From Taxillus chinensis (lineage: Eukaryota > Streptophyta > Magnoliopsida > Santalales > Loranthaceae), in the NCBI GenBank assembly GCA_023512835.1, contig CM042087.1:9957715-10021714 (forward strand): 64,000 bases of DNA. Direction: 5' to 3'. Every line of letters begins with the position of its first letter. Position 1 is the first letter of the stretch. The notes under the pieces were generated by a model that did no database searches, was not told the origin of the DNA, and saw only the letters and a list, made by a program, of their open reading frames with translations. This document shows, piece by piece, positions 1-10,939 of the stretch. The translations under genes were made by a program, and so were the position numbers.

Positions 1-1119
1 CCTTGAGGAGGAGGTAGATGACATAATACATCATTGTCATGCATCACATTATGGGGGCCACTTTGGGGTGCAAAGAACGTGGCTCAAATCATGCGGTGTG
101 GCTTTTATTGGCCTCACATGGTGAAAGACACCTATGTCTACATCAAAAAGTGTGATAGATGTCAAAGGGTAGGTGGTCTGTCTAGGAAAAATGAGATGCC
201 CTTAACCGGAATCCTTCCAGTTGAAATTTTTGACATTTGGGGCATTGACTTCATGGGGCCATTCCCCAATTCGATGGGTATTCATACATTTTGCTTGCTG
301 TGGATTATGTGTCTAAGTGGGTAGAAGCTATTCCTACTAGAGTGAATGATGCAAGGGTTGTGACTCACTTCCTTACTAGGAACATCTTTAGCCGTTTTGG
401 GACACCAAGGGCTATAATCGGTGATGAGGGTAGTCATTTCTGCAACAAATTGTTTGACAAATTATTGAACAAGTATGGTGTCACTCATAGGAAGTCTTTA
501 GCTTACCACCCACAAACTAATGGACAAGCGAAGTGTCTAATAGAGAGATTAAGGCCATTTTAGAGAAAACTGTTGGAGCCAATAGGAAAGATTGGTCTCA
601 AAGGCTTGATGAAGCCTTATGGGCATAGAGGACAGCTTACAAAACTCCCATTGGGATGTCACCTTACCGTGTTCTATATGGTAAGGCATGTCACTTGCCT
701 ATGGAACTAGAACACAAGGCTCATTGGGCCTTGAAGAAGTTAAATTTTGATCCTCAAGAGATCATGGTGCTTAGGATGACTCAATTAATTGAGTTAGATG
801 AGCTTAGGCTAGGTGCCTATGACAGTGCTAAATTTTACAAAGAAAGAACTAAGAAATGGCATGATAGGCAACTCAACAATGAACCTTTAACCTTAGGGCA
901 GAAAGTTCTTCTATTTAACACAAGGTTGAGGTTATTTCCTGGAAAATTAAGGTCCAAGTGATGGGACCTTTTGTGATAGTTAATAAGAAGCCATATGGGA
1001 GCTTTGAGCTCCAAGCTGTAGATGGCAAGAAATTTTGGGTGAATGGCAACAGACTGAAACCATACTTTGATTCAACTCAGAGGGAGATAGTTGATTCCCT
1101 CTCTTTCACCATTGCATGA
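1..1119 (+). pseudogene. Element D integrase, 5'-truncated by window, broken
   Basis: This is the retroviral-type integrase that joins element cDNA to the genome. Visible parts are the end of the HHCC zinc-binding domain (CDRCQRVGG near 150-180), the catalytic core with GIDFMGPFPNS (near 242-275) and GDEGSHF (near 420-440), and the C-terminal region with KWMGPF-like residues near 955. Compared with copies A and B there is a lost base near 273, a lost base near 530 in the stretch holding the catalytic Glu, a TAT to TAG stop near 627 (GCATAG), and a lost G near 960. The last codons before the TGA at 1117-1119 match copy A. It cannot make a working protein. No host gene in the window resembles it. 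Confidence 0.85.
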
Positions 1120-1160
1120 TCATAACTGAAAGTCTAGCTACAGACTTTAGATAAACCGCT

Positions 1161-1175
1161 GGTTGGGAGGCAACC
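1161..1175 (+). promoter_or_regulatory. Stem-loop after the pol stop (element D)
   Basis: GGTTG-GGAGG-CAACC forms a perfect 5-bp stem with a 5-base loop about 40 bases after the integrase stop. The same element is at 26778-26792 (B) and 33220-33234 (A). A GGGAGGCAACCC motif at this place is familiar from plant Athila elements. Its function is unknown to me. Confidence 0.6.
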
Positions 1176-1379
1176 CAATGTTTATTGCTATGTTTTATTT
1201 TATGTTATTTTCTTTTATTTGTTTTATTCAATAAATTTGTTTGCAAGCTAACCATTGTGCAGGAGACTTTGTTCCTTTGTTAACTATTTGGGTCCCGAAC
1301 TTGTGGAATTATTTTTAAAGTCAATGTCAAGGAGCAAGGAGCAAGTGAAGCCCAAAAGTTCTTGAAGATGGGCTCAAAC

Positions 1380-1951
1380 ATTTCACGTGCAAGACTTAAA
1401 GATGGTCTATAATGCACAAGCAACCAAGTGGAGAGATTTGGGCCAGTTTGGGCCTGAACGTGAATTTGCACGTGATTTGCCCAATTCACGTGCACCTCCT
1501 TTTGAGCTGTAACTTTCTGGAATGGTAGATGAAGACCATGTGAATCACGTTTACTCTTGCATGTGAATTGCTAGCTATCACATGGAGGCTCAAAAATGCA
1601 AACTACCGATTTTAGCCCTCCTAGAAGCTTCATAGAATTCACGTGTAGAAGGGACTATTGCTTGCCAGCTTAAGGGGGACCCACCACCAAAGGTTGGGAC
1701 GATTCTGACCTGCACGCCAATTCAACCAATTCACGTGCAAGGGCTATTTTGGTCAGAACACTCTGAAAATTTAGGGGCATGTGTATCACGCCAATTGGAG
1801 CATCTTTCCTTCTGCACGCTATATAAAGAGAGGCCATCTTCAAAGGCTTCCACACCAAAATCACTCCAGATCTGAGTATTAGAGAAACTCGCTCTTTTGC
1901 TCTCTTGCTCCTTAGTTTTCTCGCTCTTTGCTCTTTATTCTCATTCTAAAG
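1380..1951 (+). promoter_or_regulatory. Promoter-like region of the 3' ORF (element D)
   Basis: This noncoding stretch between pol and the 3' ORF holds repeated words of the LTR U3 type: TTCACGTGCA near 1380, GCACGTGATTTGCCCAATT near 1468, GCACGCCAATT near 1713 and TTCACGTGCAAG near 1731. A TATA box (TATATAAA, 1820-1827) lies about 125 bases before the ATG at 1952. Word set and TATA placement mimic the family's own LTR. That it drives transcription is inference; only the motif arrangement is seen. Confidence 0.55.
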
Positions 1952-4237
1952 ATGGTGCGCACAAGGAGGACCGGCCAGGAGGAGGTGCACTCACCTAGTG
2001 CTGATAGCCAACCTGAGGAGGAGATACTCTTGGGGCATGCTCTTGATATGCAGGCTTTGGAGGCTTCAGAGCCGGGCTGGGCTAGAGAGGTGGCTCTTAA
2101 AATTCAAAATCTGGGATTACAAAGGTTAGTATTTGCCCACCAGCTATTTCCTACTCGCCCTAAAAGAATTTTATGCATCCGTCTTGTGAGTGAGGATGAA
2201 CTAATAGGGGTTGTGCAAGGGGTTTATGTCGAATTACCCCTAAAATTTTTAGACATTGCTTTAACCTCCCGCACCCGGTGATAGCCTTCCTCGCCTAAGC
2301 CTAGGAGAATTTGGTACCGCATGCAACCGTGCTAGAAAATTTCAAAGTCGAAGGCGTATACCAAGAATGGTTTTGTTGGAAGATTTAGATGCCTAGCCTA
2401 CCCGATAGGGAAATGCTTATTGATTCGGACCAGTGGGATAGATAGTGTGCCTAAACCACACCTGGAGTTGATGTATAGCATTGATCATATGCTAAATGTG
2501 GATTGGGCCACTACCATTTTTAAATGGTGGAAGAAAAACTCATCAAAGCAGATAAATGGCAGATTTTTGTGTTTGATATTTCAAAGCATGCCTTGCTTTG
2601 CATTTTTCCTCCATGGATAACATCACTTTTCCTTCTCACCTGGGTGTTAAGAGTATTGCATGTGAAGGAGGTTTGGGGATTAGTACCAGAGGTCATTGGG
2701 CAACCAATGTTCCTCCTCCATCACGCCCCGCTAGGCACGGTGTTCATGTGGAGCGATCCACCGACTTTGCAAGGGAGACCTCTCCTCATGTGGATCAAAG
2801 GAAGCAGACTCTATACGGACGCACCGCCATGTACATGCGGTTCAATGTACACAAAGAAGATATCTTCAATTTCTTTCAAGGCATTCGTGGGCGAGATGGT
2901 GAGCGAAGTGGAGGTCATCAATTGGGCGGTCACTAATGGGCACATCACTAGTGCCCAATTTGAAGAATTAATGGCCCTCATCTCTCGGGGACCAACAAGC
3001 TACTTCACAACCTAGAACCAGAGCATGGGAGGCCCCAGACGTAGCCGCTCATGCATCTCCTAGAGCATGGGAAGCCCCGAAGCTCCTCCTGCTCGCATCT
3101 ACCGAAGCTTGGAGGCAAGAAACACAGCAGCTCGGGGAGGCCAATGCCAGAACCCAACGCGAGGTGGATGCCCTGAGGAAGGACAACAAAGAAGTCAAAG
3201 GCCTCCTAGGCAAAATCTAGAAGGCCTTGAGCAAGAGGAAAGCATCAAAACGTTCTCCTATAGTGGAGATATCCGATGAAGAACCCTCTCCATCCCCCGA
3301 AGTTTCTTATCCAGCCCAGGCGGATCCACCTCAACCAGAATCTTCGACTAGGCCATCCTACTATCAGCCTCAAGAGGAGACAGAGCCAGCGAAGGGTATT
3401 CACCTTTCCAGCCTTTTACCGATCCCGCATATTCTCAGGCTCTTGTGCTTGTTATACATCCTGTCTCTTGGGGTACATACATGCCCGCTGAACCTGAAGA
3501 CCTTCTTGGCCCTCCTATCCATTTAATAATTAATCCAGCCTTATCATATCTTGAAAGTCAAGCAGCATTTGAAGACTTCATTAACTCTCAGGTGTTAAGG
3601 GCTCGCTTTGCAAGGGACATGGACCTCTTCACCTCGTTTGTCCTTCAAAGGATTTTAGGCGATGAATATCTATATTCAGATGAGGTGGACTTATTTTGCA
3701 GGACTATGCGTTTTGTTGTGGAGGCCGAGCCTCATAATTACCCACTTGTCCCAAGATACCTCCATTATCTTGTCGCGAGCTTTATGAGCAACCTTTGATT
3801 GAAAGTTTGTGGCGCCACCGTCCTTGGCATGGTATGCACGAGGTGCCGATCCCTGTGCACATTGATCGTCACTATGTCTTGGTGTGTGTGGATTTGAGTG
3901 CAGGGCATGCGGTGCTTTATGATCCAAGCCAAGGGGAAGGGTTCACCAGAAGAAAGAGACGACTTGTTCATGGGCTCATAAAAAGAATCAAGGATGCGAT
4001 GAAACAAGAAGGATTGTTGCAGGATAAGCTCCCTCTTATTCACCTCAACGAAATGGAAATCCCTCAGCAGCTTGACCAATTCAGCTGTGGGATCTTTGCT
4101 TGCTACTACATGATGGCTATTCTGCAAAGGAAGGAAACTTGGGAAGTGCGCGGCGAGACGTCGGTTGACTTTGTGGCTCAGTGCGACGAATGGTGGCTAA
4201 TGTCATTTACTATTACAGCTTGCCAACTGAGAGGTAA
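1952..4237 (+). pseudogene. Element D 3' ORF with Ulp1/C48-like protease domain, broken
   Basis: This is the extra ORF of the family, downstream of pol. The start is ATG at 1952 (MVRTRRTGQEEV), equivalent to the clean start of copy A at 34030. In order it shows an acidic N-terminus, a region like the 'putative plant transposon protein' domain of Athila (VQGVYVELPLK near 2213-2245; WVLRVLH near 2640), a charged coiled-coil stretch (near 3110-3240), a Pro/Ser-rich linker, and a C-terminal cysteine protease domain of Ulp1/C48 type (3795 on). There HYVLVCVDL gives the His, VLYDPS the Asp, and QLDQFSCGIF the Gln and Cys. Many frameshifts break it, and a late one carries the reading past the ancestral TAA (4235-4237) to 4268. 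Ulp1 enzymes cut SUMO; whether this one did is unknown. Confidence 0.75.
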
Positions 4238-5683
4238 GTATTTTCCTACTCCCTATTTTACGCCATGAGGACATAGCATATTTTAAGTGTGGTGTATGGG
4301 GAGTGACTTGAGCCACTTGCTTGTCTTTTATGTTGTGATTGCATGTTTTATTTATAGTTTTCTAAAAAAAATGTTTTTAGTTGCATGATTATTTGAGTTG
4401 TTTGCTTGAATGATTTGCTTGTGGAGGCATGGATATTAAGTATTCAATTTTGGCTTAAAATTTAATTTTTATGCCACATTAGTATCATGTTGTGATAAGG
4501 GTGTTAAAGTAGTTAAAATGTGCTCTGAATTGGTTTAATCATGTCTTTATCTTTTGAATGATATCACCATGTTTTTGGAGCTGGGTTTTGAATATTAGCT
4601 GAGCATGAAATGCTATGATAGACCTAAGTAACCCTTAAAGTTGAGTGAAAAAGAAATGCAAAATGAGAACAGCTTCTTTTAGCCTTTGAGTGCCATTTTA
4701 GGGTATGGGTAATAATTGCTACTCTTCTTGCAATCAACATTGGTTATTTAATGGTAGGAGTCAAGTAAGCATGTGATTACTTATTAGTGCTCGGTGTTTG
4801 GTGTTTAGTTAGGATCCAAGACCTCTAAGTCACCTGGATCTGTCTTTGCATCCTTTTCTTTATTTTGAGATATTATTGGAAAAGGCTGTGATATAGAATG
4901 TGAAAAAGCCATCACTTAATTGGAAAATGGGATGTGAGACATTAATGAATTTTTGTCTCTCCTTATGTAGCAAAATGGCAAGGGGTATGCATTAGAAAAA
5001 TCAGTCTTATTTATGTGTTATGTGAGTAAAAAAAAAGAGTGAATAATCCATCAAGGGAGAGCATAAAATGAAACCTTGCAAGGTTATTACTTAAAAAAAA
5101 GATCAAAAAAAAAGTATTCGAATAAAAGCCACAATGGCTTGATGCTTATGTGTGATTATTTAGTTGTGAAGCCAATTCATTGGCCGAGTTTTGTTTATTT
5201 GAGAGTGTTGAGCTCAACCCTTAGACTAGCGTGTGAGTTCAAATAAAGTAGAATAGAGGGTGTGTTTTCTTTGATGAGCATAATAGGGAACTCTCATAAT
5301 TGCTTGGCAAGTACTTAATCAATAGCTAATGGCGAGTATAGAGATAGAGTTTTCCATCCATTGTTCATTGATAGGTATTAGGCTTGAGAATTATTATATT
5401 TGAGTGAGGCTGCTTATCCTTGGTAAGAACTTATAGGGAAACTAGGTGCTATTTTATCATGGATTGCTTGCTCATATATGAAATTTAAGTGGTGATATTG
5501 CATGGTTGTTGGACTAGGGATATGGACATGAATGAACTAAGTTATAACTCATTTTGATGCTTAAATTCCCATTTCATCATGATAGAGTTGCATGCTTAGG
5601 AAACCATGATTCTCCTTGATTGTTATTTTATTTTTCTTCCGTTTGATCGCATGTTTATTTTATTTTTGCATGCTTATATGTTT
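4238..5683 (+). other. Long noncoding tail of element D
   Basis: About 1.45 kb of AT-rich DNA lies between the 3' ORF and the polypurine tract. No sensible ORF is seen. It is clearly homologous to the tails of copies B (27648-29099) and A (36304-37706), including an A-run followed by AGAGTGAATAATCCATCAAG near 5035 and blocks near 4440-4560 and 5520-5640. Confidence 0.7.
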
Positions 5684-5721
5684 TTGCTTGAGGACAAGCA
5701 ACGGTTCAAATGTGGTGTATT
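5684..5721 (+). promoter_or_regulatory. Hairpin and polypurine-tract region (element D)
   Basis: TTGCTTG-AGGA-CAAGCAA (5684-5701) is a perfect 7-bp inverted repeat. It is followed by a purine/G-T-rich stretch (near AAATGTGGTGTATT) that ends at the first base of the LTR. This is the plus-strand primer site of reverse transcription in such elements. Confidence 0.6.
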
Positions 5722-7214
5722 TGGTAACGTGCATTTTATGCCGTTATTCTAGTGTCTATTTAGGATGTTTAAGAGCATGATTAGAGCCTTATTCCTTCAT
5801 ATATCATATATATTTGCTCTAACCCCTAGGAAGATGCTATTTGCAAATACATGCGTTTTTAAGCTGTTTTGGCAGATTTTGGAGCTCACTTTTGACATAG
5901 TAGATGGCCTCAAACAATTGGCGTGCAAGAACAAAAGTTGCTTAGAATGATGTCCTCTACCTACTACAGAAATTTCAGAGCATTTGGAGCTGCACGTGAA
6001 TTCACCCATTTCACGTGCAAGCCTATTTTTGCTTCTCAGGCCTCTACAGGATGCAAGGAAGCTTGGCGAGAAGTTTGAGCTGATTTGGAGTTGCACGTGA
6101 ATTCACCATATCACGTGCAAATTGACGTGCAGAGATATTTTTGGACCGATCCTATCCTTTTTTCATGCTGATCATTTGTTACTGAAGGCCCATGTCCAAA
6201 TTGTGGATGGAAGATAGAGATTTTAAAGTTTGGAGTGTCACTTATCAAAACTATGTCGTCTTGATAGTTGGGTTAGGGTACACACCTCAAAGCCCATCCA
6301 ACCTCTATAAATAAAGCCTCCACGCCCCCTGCTAGACATCAGAGACTCCCCTACACGTTTTTAGAGAGAGAGAGGCTTCACGATTTGGAGGCTACTCCTT
6401 GACCTAGGAGAGCAGCCGTTGCGGATTTTGGAGCCTGGATTTGAAGCCTTGTTGCACGCGTGGATTAGAAGAAGATGTTTAGCTTTACTGCTATGGTTTT
6501 GCTTGTAATCATGCGTGAGTAGTTGTTATAATCTAGGGGAGCAATGTAGCCCCCTTGTTGCTTTGCTGTGTTTATGAATATTGGGTTTGGATGATTGAGT
6601 TTTGCATGTTTTATGAATCTGTTCTTAATTTCTATCTTTGGATGTACACCTTCGTATTCTTAGCCCTAGTCTGGGGCAGATTGAGATTCATAACTTATTT
6701 GTAATTGGTGTGATCATTATCCTTTTGCAAGTATGATTTATTGGCTTTGCATGTCTGTGTGTTTAGATGACCATTCTGGCATACAACTCTTAAAAGGACC
6801 TCAATGACCATTTGTTGTCCTTGGCTTATGTTTAGCATGTTTTCAATCAGACAACCCTAATACCATGAACCAGTAGAGATAACATAGGGAGGTGAAATTG
6901 TGACCCTAGATGCCTTTAATCCTTGCATCTTAATCCTAAAATCAATTTGCTTTCTTTGTTTATTCAGAAAACCACATAAAAATTAGATCTTTAGTTATAA
7001 AAAGAATTCGTTTTTGCCAAGACATTGTTTTAAGTAAGATTAATTTGGTGATTTGAGTTAAAGCTAGATAACTTCGTAATCTCTGTGGGATCGACCCCTT
7101 TCTTGTCGCTATTTTATTTAGCATTAGTTAAGGGAATTAATATTTTTAGAAGGGATTTAAACGATAGTAGCTTAACCCTCACTTGGGTTTCGCTCACGAA
7201 ATACCTGTTCGTCA
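5722..7214 (+). repeat. 3' LTR of element D (Athila), 1493 bp
   Basis: It begins TGGTAACGTGC (TGATAAC in the sister LTRs) and ends GTTCGTCA. U3 carries dyad-like words GCACGTGAATTCACC near 5993 and GCACGTGAATTCACCATATC near 6094. A 22-bp inverted repeat (6244-6265) lies upstream of TATAAATA (6306-6313), followed by a GA-rich run near 6364. The last bases (GTAGCTTAACCC to the end) match the A 3' LTR but not B or E. Confidence 0.88.
6244..6313 (+). promoter_or_regulatory. LTR core promoter, element D
   Basis: An inverted repeat ATCAAAAC-n6-GTcTTGAT (6244-6265, one mismatch) lies 40 bases before TATAAATA (6306-6313). The same pair is present in every LTR of the window. Confidence 0.6.
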
Positions 7215-8500
7215 AGACTCTTCATGAAGCTTGGGAGCGTTTCAAAGACTTAGTGAGAAGATGCCCTGATCATGGAAGACCCCCAGGTGGATTCAAATTG
7301 AATCTTTCTACATAGGTCTTCGGTCCCACTCACAAGACAAGGTGAATGCATGCCTGGAGGATGCTTGATGAATCTAAGAGCCTGACGCAAGGCAGAGCTC
7401 TTGGAGAGGCTGTCATTAGCTTATTGGCAGTGGTCTAATGTGCGTACTTCAAAGCCAAGGGAGAAGATAGCTTCAGTTGATAATTCTTCCAATGATATGC
7501 AAGCACAGATTTAAGCTTTAGTGAAAGGCATGGAAGTATTGGCTCTTAAAGTTGAAGGATCACAACAAGCTTTACCAATAGCTAAGCATGGCTGGAGTGG
7601 AGCTGAAGAAGCAAATTATGTTGGAGGAAAGGGTTTGTATCGAAGCGGCAATTTTATCCTCAACAACAACAACAAGGGTACAAACCAGAACTAGCAGCAG
7701 TCTCAGCTATTTTAAAAAACCAGGAACCGAGGGGGGAGATACCTCATTTCAGGACAAATATGTGCCCCCCAGGGATGAAGCGGAATCCGTATGCTACGGA
7801 TAATTATTTACACCCACCTCCAGGATTCGAGCAGAAACAGCCTCAGCCTCAACAACAAAGAGGAAGGGTATATCAGAATGTGGATGAGCCAACCAAAAGA
7901 GAAGATAATTTGGAGGAAAGGGTAGTCACCATGGAATCTTCAATGAAGAATATAGAAAAGCTGCTTATGAGTTTGGCCCAGAATGTAAATCAAGGAGTCT
8001 CAGCTAAATCTTTTCCAAGTGATACTGAGGTGAACCCCAAGGAGAGCTGCAAGGCTATTACTCTAAGAAGCGGGAAGCCACTGAAAGAAGCTGAAGAGCC
8101 TAAGAAGAAGGCGATTCCAGAAGAACAGAGCAGACCCTTGGAAGCTGATGATCAAGGAAAATCAGATAAAGTTGAAGAAAGAGTGCTAGAAAAGAAGGAC
8201 CGCAGACTGAGTCAAGACAGAATAGCTGAAGAACAGAGGCAAGAGCTCAGGCCTACTATGCCATTTCCTTAGAGGCCGAGGAACCGGTGGGTTGAAGAAG
8301 AGCATGAGCGCTTTCTGAGTTTGTTTAAGAGGCTTGAGATTAATATTCCATTTGTCGAAATTTTGGAGCAGATGCCTAGGTACAGAAAGTACATCAAAGA
8401 TTTTGTGAAGAAGAAGAGGAAATATAGGGATCATGAGACGGTGGCAGTCACTAACGAGGTGAGCAGTGTTGTTCAACAGAGTTTTCCCATCAAGCATAAA
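7215..8500 (+). pseudogene. Element A gag, C-terminal two thirds, broken
   Basis: This is the capsid/nucleocapsid polyprotein of an Athila element. It starts abruptly at the element D junction inside the capsid motif TLHEAWERFKDLVRRCPDHG (7200s), which is complete in copy B near 22240-22300. A longer open stretch (7760-8272) holds the Gln-rich NYLHPPPGFEQ region, SDTEVNPKESCKAITLRSGK and a Lys/Glu-rich segment, all typical of the Athila gag C-terminus. Several frameshifts separate the pieces, and a stop follows TMPFP at 8270. No CCHC zinc knuckle is seen, as is usual for this lineage. Confidence 0.8.
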
Positions 8501-8932
8501 GATCCGGGCGTTTTAATCTCCCTTGTGTGATTGGCAATGCACCGCAACACGAGGCCCTATGTGATTTAGGGGCTAGCATCAATTTGATCTCCTTTGCTTT
8601 GTACAAGCGGCTTGGGCTTAAGGGCATGAAGCCCACTTCCATATCATTGCGGTTCTTTGACCCAGCCACTTGGAAGGCCTGAAGGGATAATTGAAGACGT
8701 GTTAGTCAAAGTGGGCTCCTTCATATTTCCAGCGGACTTTGTAGTTTTGGAGATGGAAGAAGATAGAGGAGTTCAGCTACTCCTTGGAAGACCGTTTCTC
8801 AGAACAGGTTTTGCAATGATTGATGTTGCTTAAGGGCAGCTAACTCTGAGAATTAATGAGGAGACCTTAGTCTTCCACATGGGGAAGGCTTTGCAAGGTC
8901 AAGAGGAGGAGGACTGCCTTTGGGTTGAAGAC
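8501..8932 (+). pseudogene. Element A aspartic protease, broken
   Basis: The retropepsin-type protease processes Gag-Pol. The readable parts are CVIGNAP near 8525, the active-site segment DLGASINLISF (near 8567-8597), and the flap-to-C-terminal part ending LLGRPFL near 8785. DLGAS in place of the common DTGAS also occurs in copy B, so it is a family trait. A one-base insertion near 8665 and a stop (TTAAGG, near 8830) break the frame. The pol reading is interrupted at 8932 by element C and resumes at 19394. Confidence 0.8.
8928..8932. repeat. Target site duplication AAGAC, left copy (element C)
   Basis: AAGAC stands directly before the TGTCACGCC end of element C and again at 19389-19393 directly after its other end. 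Copy B carries the unoccupied site (GAAGACCTTGAGG near 23944). Confidence 0.93.
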
Positions 8933-9948
8933 TGTCACGCCCCGGATTTCTAACCCGAGGAGACCGGAACGTGACCCTCCCTTTACCCAAGTTGGATAGA
9001 GGGGTTAGTATACAACATACACCTCACACTTTATATTCAAAGAACAATCTTATATTTATTGAATCCAAACATAGCAAATACGTCCCAAAACACACTTTTA
9101 TTACATTGAACTCCACATTATAATATCTCCCCCACCTGGGGTTACAAAGCTACATAAAGAAAAGCAAGATAACTCGAAATAATAATAAGCAAGCCACAAG
9201 CAGGACTTCCACCTTGGTGTTCCCACCTAACGCCTGTAGGTTCCTGTAAAGAAAACAACATGGTAGGAGGGGTGAGCAACCACAGCTCAGTAGGGATCAT
9301 GTCTCCCCAACCCATCCCATGCACCTAATATCTACATGCCTTGTGTACAAGTGCTGCGTCGTGATACAATTATTCCACCAGATATAATTACAGGCTATAG
9401 CAGCAAATACAATCATACACAGGCTGGTACATAAACACTCCCGGGCTTCCACAGCCACCGGGTTCCAAGAACACAGCACACATAGCCACACTTAGTCACA
9501 CAGACATAACATCAAACACTTAGCATGAAAAGCCTCATAGGTATAAAACCAAACAATTGGTGTACATAAATTCACAAGCTCATGAACCCGGCCCGCACAG
9601 GCATTTTCTCAAACATGTAGTAAGCATGTCACACAGGCATTTTATCGAACACTTTTCATGCATCACACGAACACCAGAAACACACCAAAATCGCCAATGA
9701 AGGCCAACATCCATATAGGAGATCACACCTATATGGATTACATTTATATATAAACAGGTTTAACTCCATAATCTGCCCTAGAACCCTAGGACAGAGGAGG
9801 ATTTAGGAAGAACAGAACCCCTACCTTGTGTGTTCTCCTGCTCCCGCTTCCACGCAAGACTCCGACCACCCACGCAAGATGCTCCTGGCAGCCACCGAAG
9901 CTCTCCTTCCCTCTCTCTCTCTCTCTCTGCGACGGCTGGTGGAGCAAC

Positions 9949-9965
9949 AAACCCTAACCCTAAAA
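9949..9965 (-). promoter_or_regulatory. Telo-box-like motif in the C LTR
   Basis: AAACCCTAACCCTAAAA lies just downstream of the TATA box in element sense, so in the presumed leader. It recurs at 18713-18729. Telo boxes are known from plant promoters and leaders of translation-related genes; a role here is inference. Confidence 0.4.
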
Positions 9966-9982
9966 CAGAGGGGCTTCTCCTC

Positions 9983-10061
9983 CTTATATAGACAACACAA
10001 CATCAAAAGGACGTAGTTTTGATTAAGTGAATCCCAAGCATCAAAACGACGTAGCTTTGAT
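9983..10061 (-). promoter_or_regulatory. LTR core promoter, element C left LTR
   Basis: In element sense there are two copies of the 22-bp inverted repeat (10040-10061 and 10002-10023, each with one change) and then TATATAAG (complement of 9983-9990). The right LTR has the same arrangement with both repeats intact. Confidence 0.6.
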
Positions 10062-10630
10062 GGAACAAGCTATGACCTTCCCACATCCACACACACCAAA
10101 ATATTCACAATTCCAACATGGTCCTTTGAGAAAAGATGATTAGAATGATAAAACCAAGGTAACCATGCAAAAACATGCCCGCACGCCAATTTGCACGCCA
10201 ATTCCCCAATTGGCGTGCAGCTCCAAATGCACTCAAACTTCACCACAAGCCTCCTTGCATCTTGTAGAGGCCTAAGAAGCAAAAATATGCTTGCACGTGA
10301 AATGAGTGAATTCACGTGCAATTGTTCTGAAATTTCTGTGAAATTTCTGTGGTAGATAGAGGACCTCATTCGAAGAAACTTTTGTTCTTGCACGCCAATT
10401 GTTTGAGGCCATCTACTAGGTCAAAATAGCTCTCCAAAACCTGGCAAAACAGCCTAAAAGCGCCTGTATATGCATAGCATCTTCCTAGGGCATAAAGGTA
10501 CGTTACCACTTGTCACATGCACCTCCCAAAAGTCCCCTCTTGGGCTCATCTCTTACCTCAAACTTGTGCACTAACCTCCAAGGTGTTTGTGGTTAACTTC
10601 TTACACACAGTTTACACACGGGTCATTACA

Positions 10631-10646
10631 TCCTCTCCCCCTTAAG
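10631..10646 (-). promoter_or_regulatory. Polypurine tract of element C
   Basis: On the minus strand this reads CTTAAGGGGGAGAGGA and directly precedes the 3' LTR. It is the expected plus-strand primer of reverse transcription. Confidence 0.8.
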
Positions 10647-10939
10647 ACTTTTCGTCCTCGAAAAGAAATGACATACGAGGAAAACAAACACAAGCTACCC
10701 ATTTGCCACCCGGCAAGCCACAACACCCAAATGGGTCATACACCGCGCACAGCACATAACAGCACATAACAAGGTACCACCATAATCCATAACCACAATA
10801 ATGCATATAACACATATCCGCATGTCACAAATACACATCTCAACACATCACAAATAAGAACACATGTCTAAAAGACAATACAAATACACCTAGTCGTACA
10901 CAACTAATACAAGAAAACACATCACTATCCCTTGGCCAA
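10647..10939 (-). other. 3' untranslated part of element C
   Basis: About 290 bases lie between the polypurine tract and the nested LTR E; the rest of this untranslated part resumes at 12445-12465. The sequence is A/C-rich on the plus strand, with no ORF and no recognisable motif. Confidence 0.6.

Larger units (their letters stand above)
1..7214 (+). mobile_element. Element D: Athila-type Ty3/gypsy retrotransposon, 3' part
   Basis: The window opens inside the integrase of this copy and runs through its 3' ORF, long noncoding tail and 3' LTR. The lineage call comes from the integrase, whose core ([26 protein letters not shown]) is typical of Athila. Right after the LTR end (GTTCGTCA at 7207-7214) the sequence continues in the middle of a gag gene of the same family, with no primer binding site. 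This LTR is therefore a 3' LTR (or, less likely, a solo LTR), not the start of the gag that follows. The 5' LTR and the left target duplication lie outside the window, so the insertion cannot be closed. Confidence 0.85.
8933..10630 (-). repeat. Left LTR of element C (3' LTR in element sense), 1698 bp
   Basis: It runs from TGTCACGCCCCGG to GGTCATTACA on the plus strand. Compared with the right LTR (17697-19388) only scattered changes are seen, such as TTTCTAACCC versus TTTCCAACCC at the edge. It contains a CT run near 9911, a telomere-like AAACCCTAACCCTAAAA (9949-9965), a TATA box on the minus strand (9983-9990), and two 22-bp inverted repeats. The part from about 9983 to 10520 aligns with Athila U3. 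Confidence 0.93.

Noticed and set aside
5722..7214. Taking this LTR as the 5' LTR of the gag that follows
   Set aside because: No primer binding site follows and the DNA continues in mid-gag (TLHEAWERF). It must be the 3' LTR of another copy.
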